Shown one piece after another: positions 5,754 to 13,041 of a stretch of 33,666 nucleotides of DNA (the first letter of the stretch is position 1; every line of letters starts with the position of its first letter). The DNA is from a bacterium (GTDB lineage: Bacteria; Vulcanimicrobiota; Vulcanimicrobiia; Vulcanimicrobiales; Vulcanimicrobiaceae): contig JAJYRI010000017.1 of assembly GCA_021794175.1 (NCBI GenBank), forward strand, positions 1-33,666, given 5' to 3'. The notes below the pieces were generated by a model. That model did not search any database. It had not been told where the DNA came from and saw nothing but the letters and a program-made list of their open reading frames with translations. Made by a program: the position numbers and the translations under genes.

Positions 5754-6305
5754 ATGGTTCAGGTTGGTAAAGCAGCCCCAGAGTTTACATTGGCCAGCAC
5801 CAAGGGTGCGACCAGTGCAAAAGATCTCGGAAAAGAGATCTCGCTGAGCGACTATAAGGGCAAATGGCTCGTCTTCTTCTTCTATCCGCTCGATTTCACG
5901 TTCGTCTGCCCGACGGAGATTACCGCGCTCTCCGATCGCGCCTCGGAGTTTCAAGAGTTTGATTGCGAGATTCTCGGCTGTTCGACCGACTCGGTGTTCA
6001 GCCACTGGGCGTGGTTGAATACGCCGCGTGAGAAAAACGGCATCGTCGGCACGCAATTCCCGCTCGTCTCCGATTTCACGAAGTCGGTCGCGCGCGCGTA
6101 CGGCGTTCTCGATGAAAAGAGCGGCGTCTCGCAGCGCGGGCTCTTCATCATCGATCCCGAAGGCGTTCTCAAATACGCCGTCGTTACCGACGATAACGTC
6201 GGCCGCAGCGTCGAAGAGACCTTGCGCGTTTTGCAGGCGCTGCAGACCGGCGGGCTCTGCCCGGCGGAATGGAAGCCCGGCAAAGCCCTGTTGCAGAAGG
6301 CATAA
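5754..6305 (+). CDS. 2-Cys peroxiredoxin (AhpC/TSA family)
   Basis: This thiol peroxidase reduces H2O2 and organic peroxides in the cytoplasm. The 183-aa protein has the peroxidatic Cys52 in FTFVCPTE and a resolving Cys169 in GGLCPAEWKPG, so it is a typical two-cysteine, AhpC-like enzyme of normal length. Its stop TAA overlaps the ATG of the next gene (taATG), so the two are translated together. That partner has a CxxC motif and may be its reductant. Candidate ribosome site aagga is 12 nt upstream. The IS block ends 124 nt before the start codon, so its original promoter region may have been displaced. Confidence 0.95.
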   Translation: MVQVGKAAPEFTLASTKGATSAKDLGKEISLSDYKGKWLVFFFYPLDFTFVCPTEITALSDRASEFQEFDCEILGCSTDSVFSHWAWLNTPREKNGIVGTQFPLVSDFTKSVARAYGVLDEKSGVSQRGLFIIDPEGVLKYAVVTDDNVGRSVEETLRVLQALQTGGLCPAEWKPGKALLQKA

Positions 6306-6766
6306 TGGCGCTCCGGATGCGCAGCCCCCTCCCGTCGTTGGAGGGGGTTGCAACCTGGTGCAACGGCGGCGCACCGAGCGCCGACGAACTCGCCGGGAGA
6401 GCTGTCGTCATCAGCTTTTGGTCGCTGAGCTGTCACCTCTGCCACGAGAGCGCGGAAGCATTCGCGCGCGTGCGCGATCGCTTTGCGCCGCTGGGCGTCG
6501 CATTCGTTGCGATCCATCAACCGCGCTCGGAGAGCGAACTCGATATCCCCGTGGTCGAGGCCGATGCACGCGGTGAGATGCAAATAACGCAGCCCTGCGC
6601 GATCGACAACGAACATACGCTCGTCGATCGATTTGAAAATCAGTTCGTGCCGGCGTTCTACGTCTTCAATCGCCATCACGAATTGCGGCATTTCCAAGCC
6701 GGCGGCAAAGGCTTCGACCGCGTCGTAACGGCGATCGAGCGCGTCGTGGAGGAGGCCCCGGTCTAG
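6305..6766 (+). CDS. thioredoxin-fold protein with CxxC (TlpA/ResA-like, cytoplasmic)
   Basis: The 153-aa thioredoxin-fold protein has a redox CHLC motif (in SFWSLSCHLCHESAEAF). Near the C terminus it has the usual Pro-bearing strand (FVPAFYVFNRHHEL) and a Gly-rich turn (FQAGGKGFDRVV). No signal peptide or lipobox is seen, unlike secreted TlpA/ResA proteins. ATG 6305 overlaps the peroxiredoxin stop codon, so coupled translation is likely. It probably reduces the peroxiredoxin or another thiol partner. The next gene, the TfuA-YcaO enzyme, begins 41 nt downstream on the same strand, so all may share one mRNA. Confidence 0.88.
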   Translation: MALRMRSPLPSLEGVATWCNGGAPSADELAGRAVVISFWSLSCHLCHESAEAFARVRDRFAPLGVAFVAIHQPRSESELDIPVVEADARGEMQITQPCAIDNEHTLVDRFENQFVPAFYVFNRHHELRHFQAGGKGFDRVVTAIERVVEEAPV

Positions 6767-6807
6767 GAACAGGGTTTGCGCGCTCCTTGCGCCAACGGGG
6801 CGGCACG

Positions 6808-8754
6808 ATGGGTGAAACGCTCGCGATTTTTTGCGGGCCCTCGCTTCCAAGCGAGGACCGCTTTGCTATTCCCGGCGCAACCTACTTGCCGCCCGCGGCA
6901 CGCGGCGACGTCGAACGCGCGGCACGCGACTTCGATGCCGTGCTGCTGATCGACGGCCTCTTCCATCACGATCTCGCCCCCGCGCCCAAAGAATGTTTCG
7001 CTGCGCTCGCCCACGCGCGGATGTTCGGTGCGTCGAGCATGGGCGCGTTGCGCGGCGTCGAGTGCGCGCCCTACGGCTTCGTGACGTTCGGTGCGATCGC
7101 TCGCTGGTACGCCGCCGAGATCATCGACGGCGACGATGAAGTCGCGCTGCTCACCCACCCGCAGACGCACGCAGCGATGACGGTTCCGCTCGTCAACGTG
7201 CGCTACGTCGCCTGGCTCGCCGTGCGCCGCAAGCTCTTGCGTCCCGACGAGGCACAGCGTTTCGTCGCCGGATCCCGCGCGATCTACTACATGGAGCGCA
7301 GCTGGGAGGAGTGCGTCGCACACGCACCGTCGAGCACGCGCGATACCTTGCTGGCGATCGCGCGCAGCGAAGGCGACCTGAAGCGACACGACGCGCGCTT
7401 CGCGCTGCGCAGCGTGCAGCGCGCGTTGGCGCGGCCGTGGCGCCGCGAAGAGCGCAGCGCACCGACAGCGCGCGTCGTCGCGAGCCTCGCGCCGCGCGAC
7501 AGCTCGCCGATCGTTCTGCCAGCAACGATGCCCAAGGCGCCGGGCACCTACGACCGCGCGGTGCCGTTCGCGCAGACGCTCGCGCTGCTTCCCGAGTTGC
7601 GACGCCGGTACGGCATCACGCGCGTCGCCGATACCACGCTGCTCGACCGCACGAGCATCCCCACCTACAGCGCCTTCGTACCGCATTCGCCCGATCTGCT
7701 CGGCGTCTATAACGGCAAGGGCATCACCCGCGAAGGCGCGATCGCGAGTGCCGTGATGGAGGCAAGCGAGCGACAGATCGGCGCACGCGCCGCACTCGTA
7801 CGGCGCAGCGAATCGCTGCGCCGCGTCGCGGAACGGATCGATCTCGCAGAGTGCGGCTTGCGCCCGGAGGCGCGCGATCTCGTCGTCGATTGCGTGCTCG
7901 GCACCGAACTGCTCTCCGGCGATGCGATTCCGGTGCCGCTGGCGATGGTGGAGTGCCCGTGGTTCGGAGAGAGACTCTTCACGACGACGAGCACGAACGG
8001 GCTCGCATCGGGAAACAACCCGACCGAAGCGATCTACCACGCGCTCTGCGAACTGATCGAACGACATGCATGGGCGCTCGCCCACGTCCGCTGCTCGCTT
8101 GCGCCGAAGTTCTTTCTCGGCCCCGATGCGCCCGAGCGCGCACTGATGCCCGAGATCGCTCTTCCCGTCGGTGAGAGCAACGTCGATTGGTTGGTCGGCG
8201 AACTGCGCGGCGCGGGGCTCACCGTTCACGCCTTCGCACTCGACGAACCGCCGCTGCCGATCACCGTACTCGCGTCGATCTCCGAACCCGATGCGGCGAT
8301 TCCGATGGCGCATATGGGGCTAGGCTGCGCGCTCTCGCCCGCGCATGCGCTCACGCGCGCGCTTACCGAGGCGCTGCAAAGCCGCGTCGTCGATATTCAA
8401 GCGGCCCGCGAGGATATGCTGCGCGCCGACGAACCCAAAGGCATCATGGGCGATCACGCACGACGCCTGAACGAGGTGCCGAAAGGGCGTTGGTACCTCG
8501 ATCTTCCCGCCGAGCGCATCGCACTCGCCGATCTTCCCGACCGCAGCAGCGAGGATCTTGCGACGGATCTCCGTGCAACGCTCGCGGCGCTGCGCGCATA
8601 CGGTATCCCCAGTGTCGTCGCAGTCGATCTCTCGCCGCCCGATCTTCCGATCTCGGTCGTGCGTGCGATCGTGCCCGGATTGGAGCAATCGATGATCACG
8701 AACGTACTCGGCAAACGTGCGCGCGCACTCCTCAATCCCTTCGCGGTGGCCTAG
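6808..8754 (+). CDS. TfuA-YcaO fusion protein, predicted peptide-backbone thioamide synthase
   Basis: This 648-aa protein joins two domains. Residues about 1-200 are TfuA: GPSL at 10-13, PPAARGDV, DGLFHHDLAPAPKE, GASSMGALRG at 74-83 and DGDDEVALL. Residues about 240-648 are YcaO: the ATP-binding motifs appear as MEASER (317-322) and E406 plus ELIER (414-418) in NGLASGNNPTEAIYHALCELIER. YcaO enzymes use ATP to activate a peptide amide; with TfuA as partner they insert sulfur to make thioamides (archaeal McrA thioglycine, thioviridamide-type RiPPs). The C terminus ends NPFAVA and lacks the PxPxP tail of azoline-forming YcaO proteins. The start is ATG 6808. The neighbours (methyltransferase, small leader-core peptide) support a RiPP role. 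The usual arrangement is two separate genes. Confidence 0.92.
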   Translation: MGETLAIFCGPSLPSEDRFAIPGATYLPPAARGDVERAARDFDAVLLIDGLFHHDLAPAPKECFAALAHARMFGASSMGALRGVECAPYGFVTFGAIARWYAAEIIDGDDEVALLTHPQTHAAMTVPLVNVRYVAWLAVRRKLLRPDEAQRFVAGSRAIYYMERSWEECVAHAPSSTRDTLLAIARSEGDLKRHDARFALRSVQRALARPWRREERSAPTARVVASLAPRDSSPIVLPATMPKAPGTYDRAVPFAQTLALLPELRRRYGITRVADTTLLDRTSIPTYSAFVPHSPDLLGVYNGKGITREGAIASAVMEASERQIGARAALVRRSESLRRVAERIDLAECGLRPEARDLVVDCVLGTELLSGDAIPVPLAMVECPWFGERLFTTTSTNGLASGNNPTEAIYHALCELIERHAWALAHVRCSLAPKFFLGPDAPERALMPEIALPVGESNVDWLVGELRGAGLTVHAFALDEPPLPITVLASISEPDAAIPMAHMGLGCALSPAHALTRALTEALQSRVVDIQAAREDMLRADEPKGIMGDHARRLNEVPKGRWYLDLPAERIALADLPDRSSEDLATDLRATLAALRAYGIPSVVAVDLSPPDLPISVVRAIVPGLEQSMITNVLGKRARALLNPFAVA

Positions 8755-8774
8755 TGTACCGCGAACGAACCTTC

Positions 8775-9611
8775 ATGGATGCGATCTTGCATGGCATAGC
8801 TCCGACCAACGAACAGATCGCTGCCTACTTGAATGCTTTCCATCGTCGCATGCCGGGTATCACCAGCGAGATCATGCTCGGTTTGCGAACGAACGACGGC
8901 CGCACCTCGTACGATGTCGTCGCCGATCGAATCGCCGGCGCGCAACCGTCGAACGTCCTCGATATCGGCTGCGGCGACGGCGAACTGCTCGCCGCGATGC
9001 ACGCTCGCCTTCCCGCTGCGGCGCTCGCCGGGATCGATCTCTCCGCCGACGAGCTCGCACTTGCCGCGATGCGCGCCGGCTGCGAAGCCGATCTCCGCCT
9101 CGCATCGGCTGCTGCGCTGCCCTTTCCCGATGCGGCCTTCGCCGCCGTCGCCGCACACCTCGTCTTCATGCTTATCCCGCAGGTCGATGCAGCGCTGCGC
9201 GAGGTCTATCGCGTGCTCGCACCGGGCGGCACGTTTGCATTTTTGCTTCCGCGTCCACCCAAGCAGCAGAGCAACCTCACCACGTTGCTGGGCACGCTCA
9301 CGCACAAGGTTACAATCCGCTATCCGGATTTTACGCCGTTTGCAATCGGGGACCGCGCCCTTTTCGAACGCTTCGGCATCGCCGATTTGCTCGTCGGCGC
9401 GGGCTTTACCGCGTTGCCCAGTTTCGATGATTTCGAGGTGCATGCAACGTTCGATGGGGAAACGCTCTGGAAGGCGATCTCCGGGCGTTACGTACTCGGC
9501 TCGCTCGATGATGAATTGACCGGTGAGCTTCGAAGCATCGTTCATTCCGCCGCAGCGAACGGGCCGTTCGAGTACCGCGAGTCGCTTCGCCTCGTCGCGA
9601 TCGTTCGATAG
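8775..9611 (+). CDS. SAM-dependent class I methyltransferase, probable RiPP tailoring enzyme
   Basis: The 278-aa protein has a Rossmann-fold methyltransferase core. Motif I is VLDIGCGDG (61-69), followed by GIDLSADELALAAMRA, a motif with LPFPDAAFAAVAAHLVF, and VYRVLAPGGTFAFLLPRP. The C-terminal 100 residues probably form the substrate lid. A GTG at 8754 overlaps the YcaO stop codon in the same frame and would add seven residues; ATG 8775 is the conservative start. Tight linkage to the TfuA-YcaO gene suggests it methylates the same substrate. In thioviridamide-type clusters a methyltransferase acts on the core His, and the candidate core here ends in His, but this is inference. Other small-molecule substrates are possible. 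Confidence 0.85.
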   Translation: MDAILHGIAPTNEQIAAYLNAFHRRMPGITSEIMLGLRTNDGRTSYDVVADRIAGAQPSNVLDIGCGDGELLAAMHARLPAAALAGIDLSADELALAAMRAGCEADLRLASAAALPFPDAAFAAVAAHLVFMLIPQVDAALREVYRVLAPGGTFAFLLPRPPKQQSNLTTLLGTLTHKVTIRYPDFTPFAIGDRALFERFGIADLLVGAGFTALPSFDDFEVHATFDGETLWKAISGRYVLGSLDDELTGELRSIVHSAAANGPFEYRESLRLVAIVR

Positions 9612-9720
9612 CAGCGGGAACGCGGTTCGAGGCGCAGAACGGACGGGGCGGTCGCCGTTCGTGAATCGAGCGGTCGACGACTTGCATTGTTTCCTCGTTC
9701 CCTGAAAGGATCGACACGAG

Positions 9721-10005
9721 ATGAATGACGTAGCTCGCCGCGCCGTCGCTGCCGGCTTTCTGCACGCGCTCCAAACCACACCCGCACTCTTCGACGAATG
9801 GATGAAGATCGCGAAAGACGATACCGCGGCGATCGGTGCGCTCGTTGCGCGGACGCTCGGCCTCGCACAGGTGCCGACCGCCGACGATCTCCATGCGATG
9901 GCGCATCACGTCGATGCGCACTTATCGGGGATGGTCGCGGAGATTCAGGCGGCGAACGCCGGCACTCCCAAGACCGTCGGGTTTATAGTACTTATGCAGC
10001 ACTAA
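9721..10005 (+). CDS. candidate RiPP precursor peptide (94 aa; leader 1-81, core 82-94)
   Basis: The peptide is 94 aa. Residues 1-81 look like a helical, acidic leader: [44 protein letters not shown]. This layout recalls Nif11/NHLP-type leaders (short helix, then a (T)A-D-D-L-x-A-M helix). The leader ends ..QAANAG, and a Gly-ending cleavage site would release [13 protein letters not shown] (82-94), hydrophobic, Cys-free and 13 residues like the cores of thioviridamide-type peptides. AAAGGA lies about 10 nt before the ATG. It follows the methyltransferase on the same strand after 109 nt. The last 14 nt overlap the convergent regulator gene. It could instead be an ordinary small helical protein; the TfuA-YcaO context is the main argument. 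Confidence 0.62.
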   Translation: MNDVARRAVAAGFLHALQTTPALFDEWMKIAKDDTAAIGALVARTLGLAQVPTADDLHAMAHHVDAHLSGMVAEIQAANAGTPKTVGFIVLMQH

Positions 10006-12556
10006 ACGAACGGACGTACCAGGCGGCGAGCTGCGCGCGCGAGCTCGCCGCCGTCTTCCCGAAGGCGTTCGCGATATGCCCTTCCACGGTGCGCTCGCTC
10101 AGCACTAAGCGCTCGGCGATCGCGCGGTTACTCAATCCCTCCGCGACGAGCGCCGCGATCTCGCGCTCGCGGCGCGAAAGCGATTTGAGTCCGCCGGCGG
10201 ATGCATTTCCCCGCTCCGTACCACCGAGCAGGTGCGCGGCAAAGAACGGAGCGCCGATCGCACTCAATTCCTCAATCAATGCTACGCGCTCGCCGTCAAC
10301 AACCCGGCGCCGAAGTACCTGCGCTGCGTGGAGCCGCGCCAATTGCGCCATCGCCTGCGACCAGCGCTGCCGATCCACCCGCAGAGAACCGGAAGCGAGG
10401 CGTTCGAGGAGTTCCGCATCGCCGAGCCGTTGCGCGGCGATGCTCGCGACTACCGGAATCGGAAAGAGATCGAGCGGGAGCGGGCGTCGCTCCATCGCCG
10501 CGATCGCCCGTTCGAGCAGCGCCCGGGCACGCTCGTGCTGCTTCGAGGCGTTGAGCGCGGCAAAGGCGCAGGCAATCGGGACGAAGGTAAAATTCCGCTC
10601 CTCGCTGAGAAAACGAACGCCTTCGCTCTCGACGATCGCCTCCAATCGGCGCGGCAACGTGCATTCGCCGATCGCCGCCGCGCTGGCAGCGAGCCCGACA
10701 AGCGCGCGTCCGGCGTAGGTACTTGCTATGGCAAGCAGTGAATCGTGGATCTGCGCGATCGCGTCGTCGCACTGCCCCACCGCAATTTCGGCGAGCGATC
10801 GCGCGCAGAGAGCGGGGAATGTTCCGATTAACGCCTGGGGCACATCGAGCATGCCCTTGACGCCGTCGGCATAGATTCCCCGCAAGAAGCCTACGTTCAT
10901 CGACATAGCTGCGGCGGCGGGCGGAGCGCCGCTACCGTCGACGTTCAGCGCGGGGAGCGATATCGGGGTACCGCCGCCACGATCAACCATCGCCGTGTCG
11001 AGGGCCGTTAAGCGCGCTACCATAATCGGGGATGCGAGCACCTCCTCAGGGAGCAGCGCTCGCGCGCGGAGGTACGCTTCTTCGTCGAATTCCCCAACGG
11101 CAGCCGCCATACGCGCGATTGCCAGCCCAGCCCGCACGTCGTGATGGGCGTGCGGCTCGCCGTAGCGCGCGCAGAGCTCGTCGAAGTGCTCGCGCGCTCC
11201 CGTATGCAAAGTAGAGAATAGCAAAGAGGCGATAAGTTGCGCGGCCCGCGGATCGCGAGACGGGTGTTCGATTCGCGCGAGCGCGTCGCTTGAGGTCTGC
11301 AGGCTCTTCCGTTCGTCGCCGGCGCCATTGTACAGCATCGATAGCGTCGTGCTCGTCGCGAAGAAGGCATCCTCGTCGGATTCGATCAGCGGCAGTAAGC
11401 GTTCGAGTGCACTCGCTTGGAGTGCGAAGTCGCGCGCCGCTTCTGCAATAGCAGCGAGACGCTGAAGGTACTCGCGTTCCAGCGCGGTGTCGCCGCAGGC
11501 ACGCGCCTGTGCGATCGCCTGCTCGAGATCGCCGCTCGTCGGTGCGGCGAGCTTCGCAATCGCCGCAATGATGCGGCGCCGATAGGGAACGTCGATCGGA
11601 ATCGTCTCGCGAATCGCCTGGGCGAACGCGGCGTGCCGAAAGGCGAGGCCGGCGGAAGTCGCGACGAGGTAGCGCCCCGAACTCGCTTGTAACAGCGGCA
11701 AAAAACGCTCCTCGCTCCACAACTGCCGAAGCAGCGCGAGCGGTATCGGTTCCTCCATCAACGCGAGTATCCGCAAGAACTCGCGGCGTTCCGGCGGCGC
11801 GAGCGCGAGATCGCGCGCGACGACTGCACGCAACCCGACGGTAACGCTCGCGGCATCCTCGCTCCCCGCCGCCGCAATCGATTCGGCGATGGCAACGATA
11901 TCGATCGCGCGCCCCGCAGCGACCTCGACAACGCGCGCGATCGCTTCGTCGCTTGCGCCCGGCAACAGCGCGCGCGCGAGCGCACGCGCTTCGGGCTCGG
12001 CGAGCACGTCGAGCAGCACCGATGCGTCACTCTGCGCGAGCCCCTCCCAGCCCGGCTCGTCGAGCCGCTCGATGGAGAGCAACGCAAAGCGTTGGTCCGC
12101 AAAACGCTCGATCAGACGCAGCAGGAGGGAGAGCGATTCGGGATCGCACCACTGCATGTCGTCGACGGCAAGGAGCAGCGGATAATCGAGTAGCACCGCT
12201 TCGACGAGCCGATAGAGCGCCTCTTCGGTCTTCGCGCCGTCCCGCTCGGTCGTAAAATCGCTGGGAAGTCCGGCGGCAAAAAGCGCGCCACGCTCGCCGA
12301 GCGCACCCAGAATTCCCTCGCCGATCCGTCGCGCGGCGGCCATCGGCAAACGCGCCTGAATGCGATGCGCCGGTTCGAGCAGCGCGAGCCAGCCCGCGTC
12401 GCGCGCGCGCTCGACGATCGCCGCGCCGAGGGTACTCTTGCCGATCCCGGAGCTTCCGACGAGGCGCAACACCCGCGCCACCCGTAGGTGCTCGGCCTCC
12501 TCGAGGAGGCTCGCGATGCGGTCGAGTTCCTTCGTGCGTCCGATCAGCGTTCCCAC
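9992..12556 (-). CDS. LuxR-family large ATP-binding regulator (LAL/MalT-like)
   Basis: This 854-aa transcription regulator has an N-terminal AAA/STAND-type ATPase with Walker [10 protein letters not shown] (34-42) and Walker [11 protein letters not shown] (127-136). A long helical, TPR-like middle (about 300-780) probably senses a ligand or partner. The C-terminal LuxR DNA-binding domain reads [36 protein letters not shown], followed by a typical last helix. The start is GTG 12556, without a clear ribosome site; a TATCGC about 5 nt upstream would allow a leaderless mRNA. It converges on the peptide gene and diverges from a small PAS-like gene. It may control either neighbour; no operator can be defined by eye. 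Confidence 0.92.
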   Translation of the reverse strand: MGTLIGRTKELDRIASLLEEAEHLRVARVLRLVGSSGIGKSTLGAAIVERARDAGWLALLEPAHRIQARLPMAAARRIGEGILGALGERGALFAAGLPSDFTTERDGAKTEEALYRLVEAVLLDYPLLLAVDDMQWCDPESLSLLLRLIERFADQRFALLSIERLDEPGWEGLAQSDASVLLDVLAEPEARALARALLPGASDEAIARVVEVAAGRAIDIVAIAESIAAAGSEDAASVTVGLRAVVARDLALAPPERREFLRILALMEEPIPLALLRQLWSEERFLPLLQASSGRYLVATSAGLAFRHAAFAQAIRETIPIDVPYRRRIIAAIAKLAAPTSGDLEQAIAQARACGDTALEREYLQRLAAIAEAARDFALQASALERLLPLIESDEDAFFATSTTLSMLYNGAGDERKSLQTSSDALARIEHPSRDPRAAQLIASLLFSTLHTGAREHFDELCARYGEPHAHHDVRAGLAIARMAAAVGEFDEEAYLRARALLPEEVLASPIMVARLTALDTAMVDRGGGTPISLPALNVDGSGAPPAAAAMSMNVGFLRGIYADGVKGMLDVPQALIGTFPALCARSLAEIAVGQCDDAIAQIHDSLLAIASTYAGRALVGLAASAAAIGECTLPRRLEAIVESEGVRFLSEERNFTFVPIACAFAALNASKQHERARALLERAIAAMERRPLPLDLFPIPVVASIAAQRLGDAELLERLASGSLRVDRQRWSQAMAQLARLHAAQVLRRRVVDGERVALIEELSAIGAPFFAAHLLGGTERGNASAGGLKSLSRREREIAALVAEGLSNRAIAERLVLSERTVEGHIANAFGKTAASSRAQLAAWYVRSFSAA

Positions 12557-12644
12557 GGGGGAGCGATACGCGAAAAACCAGGGGTTTTCCCGGAGGCGCG
12601 GGCACGGCGTTGGGGGCTATCGTAGGGGCATGGAGGATTTCAGC

Positions 12645-12995
12645 ATGTACGCACTCGCCACCGAGGCTGTTCAACCGAGCAACCCTACACTTACCGCAGC
12701 CGGCGGGCAACCCGAGATTCCCTACTGCTTCGTCCTCGACGACGACTATCGAGTGGTGATGGCCGGGCCTGCGAATGCCGTCGATCCCTTCGGCTCGCTC
12801 TACGGCGATGATGCCGCCGCCGATGCGCTCCCCGGCCCCATCGACCGGGCGGTCCGCGCGATGACCTCGAACTGGCGCGCCACCCGCACCGCGGGCTCCA
12901 ACGCCGCCGTCGTCAGCGGATTCCGCGTCATCGTCGCCCCGCTCAACGGTGAGAGCGGCCGCCGCATGGCGGTCTTCGTCGAACGGCACGTCTAA
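12645..12995 (+). CDS. small PAS-like protein (116 aa)
   Basis: The 116-aa protein has the pattern IPYCFVLDDDYRVVMAGPANAVDPFGSLYGDD, as in the first strands of PAS domains, then a helix (LPGPIDRAVRAMTSNW) and closing strands (FRVIVAPLNGESGRRMAVFVERHV). There is no output domain, so it is a stand-alone sensor or a partner for another protein. ATG 12645 has GGAGGA 7 nt upstream. A second in-frame ATG at 12630 lies 6 nt after a -10-like TATCGT (12619-12624), which also suits transcription starting just before 12645. It is divergent from the LuxR-type regulator with 88 nt between, suggesting a shared control region and perhaps a working pair. Confidence 0.7.
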   Translation: MYALATEAVQPSNPTLTAAGGQPEIPYCFVLDDDYRVVMAGPANAVDPFGSLYGDDAAADALPGPIDRAVRAMTSNWRATRTAGSNAAVVSGFRVIVAPLNGESGRRMAVFVERHV

Positions 12996-13041
12996 GGAGC
13001 GCGTTCGAGGGCGAACGCTCTTAACGTCCCAGGAACGATGC

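Noticed and set aside
5553-6374. N-terminal extension of the transposase B frame
   Set aside because: It crosses the inverted repeat and lies antisense to the peroxiredoxin gene; the 308-aa product starting at 5552 equals transposase A in length.
6763-8313. Minus strand frame of 516 aa opposite the TfuA-YcaO gene
   Set aside because: It is an Arg/Ala-rich shadow of a high-GC gene with no motif.
8187-8753. Upstream extension of the methyltransferase frame
   Set aside because: It overlaps the YcaO coding region in another frame and is almost all Arg, Ala and Ser.
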